Assembly (NCBI RefSeq): GCF_000429305.1
Contig: NZ_AUBP01000007.1
Span: 124,001 to 188,000 of the forward strand
Origin: Desulfovibrio inopinatus DSM 10711
GTDB taxonomy: Bacteria; Desulfobacterota; Desulfovibrionia; Desulfovibrionales; Desulfovibrionaceae
Direction of reading: 5' to 3'
DNA length: 64,000 nucleotides
A model generated the notes under the pieces. The model saw only the letters and a list, made by a program, of their open reading frames with translations, did not search any database and was not told the DNA's origin. The position numbers and the translations under genes are program-made. Positions 55,826-64,000 of the stretch are shown here, piece after piece. The stretch's first letter is position 1. The number at the start of each line of letters is the position of its first letter.

Positions 55826-56787
55826 TGTGCGGTCTCCGCAGACGAGGTTTCAGGATAGAGCCAGGTGGCAAGACGTTCGACCGCATCGATATTACGCGGA
55901 CCGGGTCGAGAAAATTCCTGTTCATCGACTCGATACGTTCGATTGGACTGTACGGCATGCAGACCGCCATAACGAGGCCGGTCGGTGGGAGGTGTCGGTG
56001 ACTGGTTCATGGCACCTTCTTGGTACAAATACACATCGGGGTCGAGGCGCAGCAGTTCTTCTTCACTGGTGCGAACGAGTTTCTTGTTGACGGTAACAGC
56101 GTTTTGACCGCCGGCCGCGTCGATAATCGCGTTGACCATGGACGTCGTTCCCGCGGCCAACAGCGTGTTTTCCCGCACTTCGAAAAAGACACTCGGGCGA
56201 GTGCCGTTCGGGATACGGGTCTTCACGGCATCAAGCCGGTGTTGCATGGAATCCACAAGCCGGGATGCGGCATCAGGTTGGCCGGTGGCTTCTCCGAGTA
56301 TGGTGATAACGCGCATGAGTGAAGGAAAGTCGGTCACATTGAAAAACGCGGTCGTCAGGCCGAGTTCCTGAAGTTGTTCAACAGGCAGGCTCGCGTCTTT
56401 ACGGCCGCCCATTTGGAGAACAAGATCGGGCCGAAGACCGACCACTAATTCAACATTCGGGCGCATGTGCGTTCCTATGGACGGTTTGTCCACAATGGAT
56501 GGCGGCAGCAAATCGGCTTTGGTGCGGCCGACAATGCGGTCTTCCAGTCCCATGGCTGCAAGGATCTCGTTGAAGGCGCCGTATAACGCGATGATCCGTT
56601 TTGCCGGGGCCTCAAGCTGGACGTTGCGACCGAGGTCGTCGGTGAAAACAATCGGTTCAGCCCAGACCGTCGCAGCCTGGGTGCATAACATCATCTGGCT
56701 CAGACACAGTGCGATGAGAACCGGGAATCGGTAAGCATTGCGGGGCGCCCGTGACGGGATGGGGAAAGACCGTAAGTGGTGTTTCAT
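55822..56787 (-). CDS. BtuF-like corrinoid-binding protein, second operon
   Basis: 321 residues from the Met at 56787, giving a signal peptide (FPVLIALCLSQMMLCTQAATVWA). Helical-backbone receptor motifs are AKRIIALYGAFNEILAAMGLEDRIVG, MRPNVELVVGLRPDLVLQMGG and EFSRPGPRNIDAVERLATWL. The 5' end lies within the ATPase gene, an unusually long overlap of 131 bp. It probably binds corrinoid or cobalt-tetrapyrrole in the periplasm; siderophore is a less likely alternative given the riboswitch and cobI. Confidence 0.87.
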   Translation of the reverse strand: MKHHLRSFPIPSRAPRNAYRFPVLIALCLSQMMLCTQAATVWAEPIVFTDDLGRNVQLEAPAKRIIALYGAFNEILAAMGLEDRIVGRTKADLLPPSIVDKPSIGTHMRPNVELVVGLRPDLVLQMGGRKDASLPVEQLQELGLTTAFFNVTDFPSLMRVITILGEATGQPDAASRLVDSMQHRLDAVKTRIPNGTRPSVFFEVRENTLLAAGTTSMVNAIIDAAGGQNAVTVNKKLVRTSEEELLRLDPDVYLYQEGAMNQSPTPPTDRPRYGGLHAVQSNRTYRVDEQEFSRPGPRNIDAVERLATWLYPETSSAETAQ

Positions 56788-57487
56788 AGATTTGTCTGAG
56801 ATTGTCTTGCGTGAAGACGTCAGTTGTCGGTCCATCGAGAATGATGCGGCCGTGTTGGAGAAAAATAAGTCGGGAACAATATTGGGCGGCAAGATTCAAA
56901 TCATGGATGGCTGAAACAATCGCCATGCCGCCTCGGCTTTTGGCAAGAAGCAGGTCATGAATCTCAATTTTGCGACCAATATCAAGACCGGACGAGGCTT
57001 CATCGAGAAACAGTGCTCCCGTACTTTGGGCTAATGCTCGGGCAATCAACACACGTTGGAGTTCGCCTCCCGAGAGTGCTCGGGCGTTTTTATGTCGTAA
57101 GGGCCATGCTCCGGTTTCCTGCATGGCGGTTTCGGCGGCTCGGACATCGTCCGGACCATAGTTGCCGAGTAAAGAAAGATAGGGATATCGTCCCATGAGG
57201 ACGAGGCTTGTCACATCCATATCAAACACGGCATCGAGCCGCTGCGGAACGCTGGCGCTTTTCGCTGCCCGACGTTTTGAAGACATTCCGGCAAGATTGT
57301 GTCCATCCACGTGGACCGTTCCGCGAAGTGGTGGCAAGACACCGCAAAGTGTAAGCAGCAATGTCGTTTTCCCTGATCCATTCGGACCGAGCACGCCAAC
57401 CATCTCCCCTGCTTGAATCTGCAACGAGACATGCTGGAGGATGGTGGTGCAACCGTGACCGCAGTCGAGGTCGTGCGCTTCGATCAT
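56657..57487 (-). CDS. BtuD-like ABC ATPase, second operon
   Basis: 276 residues. Walker A GPNGSGKTT (34-42), LSGGE (138-142), Walker B ALFLDEASSGLD (Ala replaces the usual Pro after Glu), and SAIHDLNLAAQ for the switch His. FecE/BtuD group. Start overlaps the permease stop by 4 bp. The C-terminal 40 residues (after VFPHPVTG) overlap the binding protein gene and look like an added tail. Confidence 0.9.
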   Translation of the reverse strand: MIEAHDLDCGHGCTTILQHVSLQIQAGEMVGVLGPNGSGKTTLLLTLCGVLPPLRGTVHVDGHNLAGMSSKRRAAKSASVPQRLDAVFDMDVTSLVLMGRYPYLSLLGNYGPDDVRAAETAMQETGAWPLRHKNARALSGGELQRVLIARALAQSTGALFLDEASSGLDIGRKIEIHDLLLAKSRGGMAIVSAIHDLNLAAQYCSRLIFLQHGRIILDGPTTDVFTQDNLRQIYETPLTVFPHPVTGAPQCLPIPGSHRTVSEPDDVMHPGCDGLG

Positions 57488-58521
57488 GCATGCTCCCGTC
57501 GGCTTTGACGCAAGACAAGGCAGAAGAATGGCCCCCCGACCAGAGCTGTGACAACGCCCACCGGCAATTCTTCACCGCCGGGAAGGATGAGGCGCGCGAT
57601 GACATCGGACCACAGCAGCAGCAATCCTCCGGCAAAGGCCGATGCCATGAGCAAGCGAGGATGGCTTGCCCCGACCATTCGACGTACCAGGTGAGGCACC
57701 ACCAGGCCGACAAATCCAATAACACCGGAAACGGCTACAGCCGCCCCTGCCATGAGGCTGCCGGCTGTTAAGACAATGAGTCGCGTTCTCTTTGCGGCTA
57801 CACCGAGCTGTTCGGCCTGGATATCGCCCAAGCTCAACATGTCGAGTTCGCGGCTGTAAAATAACAAAATGGCCGTTCCGACAATGCCATACGGGAGATA
57901 GAGCCACACATGCATAAAACCGCGGCCTTGGAAGCTTCCCATAATCCAAAAGACAATAGCGCCAACCGCGTCTTCATCCAGCGCTTTGACGAGGGCAATC
58001 AGTGCCGCCAGAAACGTGGCGACGACAATGCCGGACAACACAAGGGTTTCTCGACGAAATCCACCTGCCGATCTCGCCAGCGCCATGACGGCAAACAGCG
58101 CCGCCAACGCTCCGGCCAAACCGGCCACAGGCAAGCCGGTCATCCCGAACACGGCGGTCGATCCAGCCATGCCGAGACTCATCGCAAGCGATGCGCCGAA
58201 CGCCGCGCCGCTCGACACCCCCAGCGTGAAGGGATCGGCAAGGGGATTCCGCAACACGCCCTGAAATGCCGCCCCGCAGACAGCCAGGCCCGAGCCGACA
58301 AGAAACGACAGCAGTACCCGGCTTAACCGGATATCCAGAATTACCGTGCGAATGGTGTCATCTCCAACGACACCAGTGGAGAATGGCCAAATGCCCGACC
58401 AGAGCACGGCAAGCGTCTGATCGAGGGGTACAGGCATTGGCCCCAGCGTACAGGCCGCAAGCAAGGACGCGATCGAAAGGACGCTGAAACAGGTGAAAAG
58501 GGCAACGTGTCGTATGGGCAT
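57484..58521 (-). CDS. BtuC-like ABC permease, second operon
   Basis: 345 residues from the Met at 58521; the frame is open further upstream into the riboswitch but family members begin near MPIRHVALFTCFSVLS. LDIRLSRVLLSFLVGSGLAVCGAAFQGVLRNPLADPFTLGVSSGAAFGA is the FecCD/BtuC signature, and GVIGFVGLVVPHLVRRMVGASHPR the coupling loop. Forms an importer with the following ATPase and binding protein genes. A 240-nt leader separates it from the riboswitch. Confidence 0.9.
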   Translation of the reverse strand: MPIRHVALFTCFSVLSIASLLAACTLGPMPVPLDQTLAVLWSGIWPFSTGVVGDDTIRTVILDIRLSRVLLSFLVGSGLAVCGAAFQGVLRNPLADPFTLGVSSGAAFGASLAMSLGMAGSTAVFGMTGLPVAGLAGALAALFAVMALARSAGGFRRETLVLSGIVVATFLAALIALVKALDEDAVGAIVFWIMGSFQGRGFMHVWLYLPYGIVGTAILLFYSRELDMLSLGDIQAEQLGVAAKRTRLIVLTAGSLMAGAAVAVSGVIGFVGLVVPHLVRRMVGASHPRLLMASAFAGGLLLLWSDVIARLILPGGEELPVGVVTALVGGPFFCLVLRQSRREHA

Positions 58522-58759
58522 GATAGTGGCCCCGAATTCATGAATTGCAGGGCATTTGGAAAAGAGTGGATAACACGCGAATAGACCACGATGGATCATA
58601 GCCAGGTCGCATAGCAAAACAAGGGGCAAAAGTGCGGGCAGGATGGTGCGTCTATGAAAAAACGTCCCGGACCGATATGTATCGATTCTCGGGACGTCCG
58701 TATTTCGTCTCCGCATGCATGCGCCCGGCAAGATTCCTCGTTGCCGACGCCAACAATCA

Positions 58760-58955
58760 TTCAAGGCAGGTCTTCCGGCTCATTTCCCGCAAATTCGCCT
58801 TCCCGATCATCTCAGTGGCATCAATGAAAGTGCGGTTGCGCAAACTACGCGAAACTCACGGCGGCGGGTCCGCTCCCGATTCGCACGGGATTCCCTATTC
58901 TGCCCAGATATCGGGCCACCCTGAATGGGCTCCATGTATGCGGTGCCTGGGGGGC
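58760..58955 (-). ncRNA. Second cobalamin riboswitch
   Basis: Minus strand contains GGGAATCCCGTGCGAATCGG, GAGCGGACCCGCCGCCGTGA, GCCACTG and the B12 box AGCCGGAAGACCTGCCTTGA (at 58763-58780 on the plus strand), all conserved cobalamin riboswitch elements. The 5' boundary is approximate. It precedes btuC-btuD-btuF-cobI and should repress them when adenosylcobalamin is abundant. Confidence 0.92.
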
Positions 58956-59385
58956 TGTCAAGGTTGGGGGCTTGACCGAATTGCTCAATTGCACGTTGAT
59001 ATATTGGTCTTCATTTTGTCTGACACGCAACGAAGAGAGAGAGTGACAATCTAATTGCTCAAAATATATGTAAAATATTGTTTTTCTGAGGATAGACGAT
59101 GGAGATGGGCGTATACAGGCAGCGCTTTTGGGTGTAGGGGATCATCTTTCAAGGATATCTCGGAAATGCAATGATGTATAAGCCCCCTCTTGAGCACGTA
59201 TTACCTCCACGGCCTCTTGGGCACTCCCCTGCGTAATATGTTTCGAAGAATAGAGGATTATGGCTGCATGAACGTAGATGTTCGCGCAAGGGTGCCATTC
59301 ATAAATCATTTTGCATCCTATGTCGTACATCGTTTGAATGCCAATGAAAGACTCAACGAGAGACGTAAATAAGGAGAGATGAATA
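58956..59385. other. Intergenic region
   Basis: About 430 bp between the riboswitch and a small plus-strand gene. It must contain the promoter of the btuC operon. Short frames at 59142-59372 on both strands overlap one another and show no coding sign. Confidence 0.4.
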
Positions 59386-59571
59386 ATGGCAAACTACAAC
59401 GGTATATGTCCTAACTGTGGAAAAGAAATACCGAATGACGTTCTTTATAGATGTATTGGATGTTTTACGATATACTGTTCCGCCTGTGATGAAGAATCTC
59501 CTGGAAAAGGGTGCCCCAAATGCGGCATGGTGAACCGCATGGTTCTCGATCAAGGTGATTCTAAGAAATAG
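59386..59571 (+). CDS. Small double zinc-ribbon protein
   Basis: 61 residues; ATG with AAGGAG 9 nt upstream. Four CX2C knuckles: CPNC (8-11), CIGC, CSAC and CPKC near the C-terminus, spaced like a cross-braced two-zinc (RING- or treble-clef-like) fold: NGICPNCGKEI, YRCIGCFTIYCSACDEE, GKGCPKCGMVNR. Likely a nucleic-acid or protein-binding adaptor; no known partner nearby. Confidence 0.75.
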   Translation: MANYNGICPNCGKEIPNDVLYRCIGCFTIYCSACDEESPGKGCPKCGMVNRMVLDQGDSKK

Positions 59572-60491
59572 AACGGATATCGATTTGAGCACAGTACTTC
59601 ATTTTATACGGTGAATGGACATGGCGTCTCCTGGAGTTTTACGTTACGAGACATCAGAATGGTTGATCGCCATGTCCATGTATCTGTCTTGCCAGGATTA
59701 TTGGCTTGAAGGCATGTGAACGAATTTTAATTGCTCCAGTATCGCGCTATGGTGTTGTAACTGTCTTACTTCTTTTGTCGCTTTTTCACTCCAATCCGTT
59801 TATTCTCTGTTTTTCATTGTTCCAGTCGGTCCTCCCTTTTCTCCGTCCGTGCTGATTTGTGATGGTATGGCAGTCTCGTATTTTCTGACATCGATTCTTG
59901 ACTCTCAGGACATGGAGTTGTGACGGGGCGACGTTAGAGCCTGGGAGACAATAACAATTTTTATTAGAAATACTTTCACTATGAGTTTGAAGAGAGAACT
60001 TGAAACGCTTTGTTGAAAAATTATTGTGAAATATCCAACATAATTTGTGGTCTCTGGTGTACGTGTGGCGGCTGTGTTCTATTGGTAGAGAGAGTATCTC
60101 TTCCCTATGATAATAGTACGGTTTGTTGGTATACGTGCGTTTATGTTGCACTGAGAGGCGATGTCGCTTAACGTATATTTTTATACGATGCGATGGGTAG
60201 TCAACACAAAAGTGTGGGGGTTGTTTCCCCAAAATACTCACATGAGCCCCACGAGTTTGTCCGTTTTTCGTCATGAATAATTTTTATAGCGACGAAAGCT
60301 GTTTCTTTTTATTGAATTATCCATCCTCCCCTTTGTCTCATTGTTATGTATTTCCTCCTTCGTCTTTCTGTCATTTTTGTCGTGTACGATTCCAAAAAGG
60401 TCGCCATGGATGCATTTGGGATGTCTCCCCATAGATGCCACATAAGTCAGGTATTTCCACCCTCAAACTCTTCCTATTTAAGCGTATCAGT
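59572..60491. other. Long AT-rich intergenic region with a 12-bp inverted repeat
   Basis: About 920 bp without a convincing gene. A perfect inverted repeat ATGGACATGGCG (59615-59626) and CGCCATGTCCAT (59668-59679) is separated by 41 nt just after the zinc-ribbon gene. The last 150 bp are T-rich and should include the promoter of the binding-protein gene. Confidence 0.5.
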
Positions 60492-61541
60492 ATGAAACGA
60501 CTGCTCTGTTCCCTTATTTTCCTTGCTGTGCTGTGTGCCAACAGTTCTGCTCAGGAAATACGTATATCTGAAGCGCCTCCAGTGGAGACACAAAACCTTG
60601 TCATTGGGTTGGTGAGAGGCGTTGGGAGTAAGAAGAACAGTGCTTTCAATCTCATGCAGGAAGGCGGTGTTTTTTTAGCCCGTACGCTCTATGGTGTTCC
60701 TTTCCTGGAGGAGACCCCCGAGTCTCCCGCTACGTGCGCAGCAGCTATGGAACGCGTTATCGCCCGCGGTGCCAATCTTATCATTGCTGGAGGAGGATTT
60801 CGCATGATTGATGCCGTGGACGACGTTGCACGGCTTCATGATGATGTGCGTTTTGTTTTGCTGGATTGCTCCGCGAAAACATATCTCCATAATGTGAGTT
60901 CAGTCACGTTCCGGCAGAACGAGGCGTCCTATCTTGCTGGAGCTGTTGCAGCATGGGGGACGCAATCCGGTAAGGTCGGAGTTCTTGGTGCACTTGATGC
61001 TCCAGTCATCAATGATTTCATCCTTGGATTTGAAGCCGGCGCAAAGAAGATTCGGCATGATATCCAACTGGATATACGCTTTATTGGAACACAATATCCG
61101 GAGATTATCCCTTTTATAGCCATTCCAGAAGCGCATGCCATGGCCGATGACATGTATGCGGATGGCTGTGATGTCATCTTCGCCGTGGCCTCTGCTGCCA
61201 ATGCCGGTGTCTTTCAATCAGCTAAAAGCCACAACCGTTTTGTCATTGGTGTGGATTCAGATCAGGATTTCGTTGCTCCTGGCTTAGTGCTGACAAGTGT
61301 CATGAAACGCTTGGATATAGCAATCCTCCACACTATTGCCAGTGCACGTGATGGAACGTTGTCCAATGTGGATATAAGTTTAGGGCTCAAAGAAAATGGT
61401 GTCTCCATAACGCCCATGACGTATACATGGCCTCTGTTCTCCGAACTTGAATTGCGTCAACTCAAGATGTTTGCCCTGAAAATCAAGCAGGGGGTCATCA
61501 ACGTGCCGTCGGCCGTGACCGCTGCAACGGTGGCTCCGTGA
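60492..61541 (+). CDS. BMP-family periplasmic binding protein
   Basis: 349 residues from the Met at 60492, giving a clean signal peptide MKRLLCSLIFLAVLCANSSAQ; an in-frame Met 57 nt upstream is unlikely. The Med/BMP fold is shown by IGLVRGVGSKKNSAFNLMQEG, the stretch FRQNEASYLAGAVAAW, KVGVLGALDAPVINDFILGFEAGAK and CDVIFAVASAANAGVFQSAK with FVIGVDSDQD. Such proteins bind purine nucleosides or related ligands for ABC importers, but no transporter gene is adjacent. Its 3' end overlaps the convergent ParA-like gene by 44 bp. Confidence 0.87.
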   Translation: MKRLLCSLIFLAVLCANSSAQEIRISEAPPVETQNLVIGLVRGVGSKKNSAFNLMQEGGVFLARTLYGVPFLEETPESPATCAAAMERVIARGANLIIAGGGFRMIDAVDDVARLHDDVRFVLLDCSAKTYLHNVSSVTFRQNEASYLAGAVAAWGTQSGKVGVLGALDAPVINDFILGFEAGAKKIRHDIQLDIRFIGTQYPEIIPFIAIPEAHAMADDMYADGCDVIFAVASAANAGVFQSAKSHNRFVIGVDSDQDFVAPGLVLTSVMKRLDIAILHTIASARDGTLSNVDISLGLKENGVSITPMTYTWPLFSELELRQLKMFALKIKQGVINVPSAVTAATVAP

Positions 61542-62742
61542 CATCGTTGTCTTGCATGTCCATCCCTGCATTGATGATATGCCATGCCAAACGTTCATAG
61601 TCTTCCGCTCCGGGTGAACCGGGAGCATATTCAAAGATGCTTTGGCCTCTGGCCGGTGCTTCGGACAACTTTACGTTATATCGAATGGGATCGCACAAGT
61701 ATTCGGGATATACTTTGACGAGCTCTTTGTAGAGTTCATACGGATGCCGAACACGTCGATCCATGAATGTCGGAAGAATATACTTGAGGGCGACATCCTT
61801 ATTATATCGTGAAATGGCTGAGAGCGATTTCAGGAACTCGGATAGCCCTTGCAGCGACATGACTTCCAGGGAGACCGGGGTGAGCACCTCGTGGACATAA
61901 AAGAGCACGTTGACCGTCAGGGGATCCCATCCCGGAGACGAGTCAACAATGACAAACTTGAAACGGCCATCATAAGGGGCAAGGGACTCTTTTAATGTCA
62001 TCTCGCCACCGAAATCTTTTCGATCGATAATTCGTTTGACCCCGGCCAGGGATTTTCCTCCGGCCAGAAGCCAAAGGTTATCGCGGGCTTGGGTCAGGAC
62101 GGAGTTCGGGTCGGCCCCGTCGGCAAGCAGTTCTGCCAAACCATATTTGGGCTTGATGCCGAGTGCATACGCGGACTGTCCTTGTGTATCGGTATCGATA
62201 AGCAATGTATTGTGGCCGATGCGGGCCATTGCCGCGGCCAGGTTGACAGCGGTCGTGGTTTTGCCGACACCGCCTTTACTGATGATAATGCCGATTTTAC
62301 GCGTCCAGTATGAACGTGCTTCGCGGCTTGTGGTCGGAGCGGAGGAAGTCGGTTCGCCGTCGTCCGGGACAAGCGACTCGCGAGGCATACGGAAAACAGG
62401 CTCCTCCGGAGACTGGGGCGTCGGGTCAACGTCGGCTTTGGCCTGCGGGGCAGGTGGAGACGTTGTCGGCTTAGGAAAAACACCAGGACGACGCGCCATG
62501 GGCGGGACGGACGTTGCGACTGGTGGTGTTGCGGCGTCGGTGGTTTCGCTCACGCGGAGCGGGAACCGGCGATGGCAATTCTTGCAAATGGCCGATGTCG
62601 GTTTTTGCGGAATTTTAGATGCTTCAATGATATGGCGTTTTTTGCAATGGGGGCAAATGACGATAACCTTGTTGTCGTCCCCGGACTGCCCCCTGGCATT
62701 CGGGGCCATTTGGATGTCACTGGTGTCCGTAGTCTTGAGCAT
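61498..62742 (-). CDS. ParA/MinD-type ATPase with N-terminal zinc ribbon
   Basis: 414 residues; AAGGAG 9 nt before the ATG. A MJ0042-like zinc ribbon at the N-terminus (Cys30, Cys33, Cys53, Cys56: VICPHCKKRH, AICKNCHRRF), a Pro-rich linker (about 70-140), then a deviant-Walker ParA ATPase: KGGVGKTTTAVNL at 156-168, LLIDTDTQGQSAYALG and FVIVDSSPGWD. It resembles ATPases that position cellular cargo on the nucleoid rather than plasmid ParA. The next gene upstream encodes a basic protein that could be its partner. Confidence 0.88.
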   Translation of the reverse strand: MLKTTDTSDIQMAPNARGQSGDDNKVIVICPHCKKRHIIEASKIPQKPTSAICKNCHRRFPLRVSETTDAATPPVATSVPPMARRPGVFPKPTTSPPAPQAKADVDPTPQSPEEPVFRMPRESLVPDDGEPTSSAPTTSREARSYWTRKIGIIISKGGVGKTTTAVNLAAAMARIGHNTLLIDTDTQGQSAYALGIKPKYGLAELLADGADPNSVLTQARDNLWLLAGGKSLAGVKRIIDRKDFGGEMTLKESLAPYDGRFKFVIVDSSPGWDPLTVNVLFYVHEVLTPVSLEVMSLQGLSEFLKSLSAISRYNKDVALKYILPTFMDRRVRHPYELYKELVKVYPEYLCDPIRYNVKLSEAPARGQSIFEYAPGSPGAEDYERLAWHIINAGMDMQDNDVTEPPLQRSRPTAR

Positions 62743-62817
62743 GTGGTGCCGCTCCTTGCGTCTGTGTTCGTGCCGAACCGGCAGTGTCCGGCATGGCGCA
62801 ATGTCTCAAAATATATT

Positions 62818-63330
62818 CTACGATGCTTCCGGATCGTTTTTTCGCTTCTTTTTTAAAGCCAGCGATTTGGCTAAAGCACTTTCCGACCCTTTGACGGCTA
62901 ATTCTTCAAGCACCAAGGCCAGGGCTTCGTCCACAATGGTGGATTTGGAAATGCATCCCTTGTGTTGATGAGGACATATTCGGCGTAATTCTTTCTTGGC
63001 GTCATCAAGTCCCCGAGCGTTTTGCGCAGTCAGGTAAACGGTAGATTTCTTTTTGGTTGCCTTTTTTCGTTTACTGGCTTGCTTCTTCTGTGCTGTTTTG
63101 GGGACCGGATGAAGTGTTTTGGGAGTTCGACCAGTGAGCGAACTGGGACGTTGTTGAGGTGCAATGGCTTCGGCGTGACGTCGAATCACGTCCTGGAGCT
63201 CATTTTCCCTGTCGAAGGTCTCATCCTGCGACGGGTTGAGGAGTTCAGCCATAACATCGGGTGCACCTTGTGCACTTGGGCCGGAAAGATCGGATCGTCG
63301 CCGCATCCAAAACGTCATCTTTTTCTCCAT
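62818..63330 (-). CDS. Basic protein, possible partner of ParA-like ATPase
   Basis: 170 residues from the ATG at 63330 (MEKKMTFWMRRRSDLSG; AAGGACGG upstream); the longer frame begins in doubtful sequence. A Lys-rich middle (QKKQASKRKKATKKKS) precedes a C-terminal region VYLTAQNARGLDDAKKELRR...ISKSTIVDEALALVLEEL that resembles a ribbon-helix-helix DNA-binding segment. Lies 75 bp upstream of the ParA-like gene. The basic tract and position suggest a DNA-binding ParB-like partner; this is inference. Confidence 0.7.
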   Translation of the reverse strand: MEKKMTFWMRRRSDLSGPSAQGAPDVMAELLNPSQDETFDRENELQDVIRRHAEAIAPQQRPSSLTGRTPKTLHPVPKTAQKKQASKRKKATKKKSTVYLTAQNARGLDDAKKELRRICPHQHKGCISKSTIVDEALALVLEELAVKGSESALAKSLALKKKRKNDPEAS

Positions 63331-63741
63331 GGGAGCCGTCCTTGTGCATCGCCGGACGCCGCCTGTCCACAAGCTGTGGAATACGAGAACACGATTCGTG
63401 GAAGACCCCGTGGTCGTCGTCGCGGTCCATTTCCGTATTTGATATCGATTCATCACCTATACTTTCCTGTATAAGACCAAGGAAGGTCCTTGTCACGCGA
63501 TGAACACAGAATGACTCAATATACGGTGTAAAGCATAAACCATACCGTTTACAGTTGGCAGGAGTCGGTGTCATATTACAGGCATATTTTTTGTATTCGA
63601 TATCATTTCGGCTGCACAAGAATCGATACGGTCAACTTCCACGACGCTTAAGACTTGTTTCGGTTGCGTTCACGTCGTAGTGTCATAGACAGATACAGAG
63701 CACATGTGTTGCATCGGCAGCACGATCAAGGAAGAGCCGGC
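63331..63741. other. Divergent intergenic region
   Basis: 411 bp between divergent genes; it should contain both promoters. Overlapping frames here look non-coding. Confidence 0.4.
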
Positions 63742-64000
63742 ATGCCTTTATCCAACGAAATTACCCGTTCGCTCAATGATCTTCGTGATACGGTGCAGGA
63801 CGTCGCTCCGGGAGGTGTTCCCGGGGGGAACGCGTTGGACAGCGATGTCATGGAAAAGGCAATGACATGGTTGACCGAAGCCTTTGACGCCGTGCGTGAA
63901 GTGCTTTCCACGCCGCATGCTGTTATAAGCCTCGTCATTATCACGTTCTCTCTGTATGGCACGTATGCGCTTTTGCGCTCCGAAGGAATCGTGTCAGGCA
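63742..64000 (+). CDS. Membrane protein, 5' part only
   Basis: Open from an ATG (AAGGAAG upstream) to the window edge, 86 codons: MPLSNEITRSLNDLRDTVQD, a Gly/Pro turn, an amphipathic stretch MEKAMTWLTEAFDAVREVLS, then a transmembrane helix AVISLVIITFSLYGTYALLR. The arrangement could be the start of a mechanosensitive-channel-like or similar membrane protein, but too little is visible to assign it. Confidence 0.6.
   Translation, partial: MPLSNEITRSLNDLRDTVQDVAPGGVPGGNALDSDVMEKAMTWLTEAFDAVREVLSTPHAVISLVIITFSLYGTYALLRSEGIVSG

Noticed and set aside
59142-59372. Two overlapping opposite frames of about 60 codons upstream of the zinc-ribbon gene
   Set aside because: They overlap each other and have neither ribosome binding sites nor recognisable content.

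Overview
The window looks like a chromosomal segment from a mesophilic, diazotrophic sulfate-reducer-type deltaproteobacterium, close to Desulfovibrio. The grounds are a group II nif operon in the order nifH-nifI1-nifI2-nifD-nifK-ferredoxin, many large multi-sensor histidine kinases, cobalamin import loci under B12 riboswitches, a DUF1844 protein, and mid-range GC with AT-rich intergenic stretches. Genus-level assignment is inference.

Layout. 0-5.6 kb: the 5' end of an EAL-HDOD protein, a GGDEF protein with a degenerate receiver, an orphan ABC_sub_bind lipid/amino-acid-type binding protein, two small Cys-rich exported proteins and a membrane protein. 5.8-11.7 kb: two tandem paralogous Cache-PAS hybrid histidine kinases. 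11.7-13.7 kb: an ECF sigma / anti-sigma / small membrane protein / DUF3106 operon. 14-17.7 kb: a hybrid kinase whose sensor is a fused NMT1/THI5-type binding protein. 17.8-24.5 kb: the nitrogenase operon (minus strand) with a textbook sigma54 promoter and divergent nifV. 24.5-32.4 kb: a HisKA_2 kinase, a spermidine-synthase-like membrane fusion, and a multi-PAS kinase with an HDOD response regulator. 32.7-37.6 kb: housekeeping genes (argC, DUF1844, an alanine-glyoxylate-type aminotransferase, pyruvate kinase).

37.7-49.8 kb is the most unusual part. A 15-repeat type I-C-like CRISPR array without cas genes lies at 48,429-49,377, between its leader and a decayed copy of the 3' end of the neighbouring asnB gene. 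About 7.4 kb away a second, reduced CRISPR locus has a diverged leader copy (41,016-41,330) and two repeats (40,984-41,015 and 37,728-37,759). The interval between those repeats is not a 33-34 bp spacer but 3.2 kb of GC-rich, foreign-looking DNA, with a TetR regulator, a broken membrane gene, a DUF1295/ICMT-like gene and a truncated IS110-family transposase. Between the two CRISPR loci lies a cobalamin uptake and salvage operon (riboswitch-btuB-cbiZ-btuFCD) with divergent tonB.

49.8-59 kb: asnB, a GT4 glycosyltransferase, a SAM methyltransferase, a RelBE-like toxin-antitoxin pair and a second riboswitch-controlled operon (btuC-btuD-btuF-cobI). 59-64 kb: a small zinc-ribbon protein, a BMP-family binding protein, a zinc-ribbon ParA-like ATPase with a basic partner protein, and the start of a membrane protein cut by the window end.

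Functionally, the window combines nitrogen fixation (nitrogenase structural genes, PII-type NifI switches, homocitrate synthase), corrinoid acquisition, and heavy investment in signal transduction. No tRNA or rRNA gene was seen.
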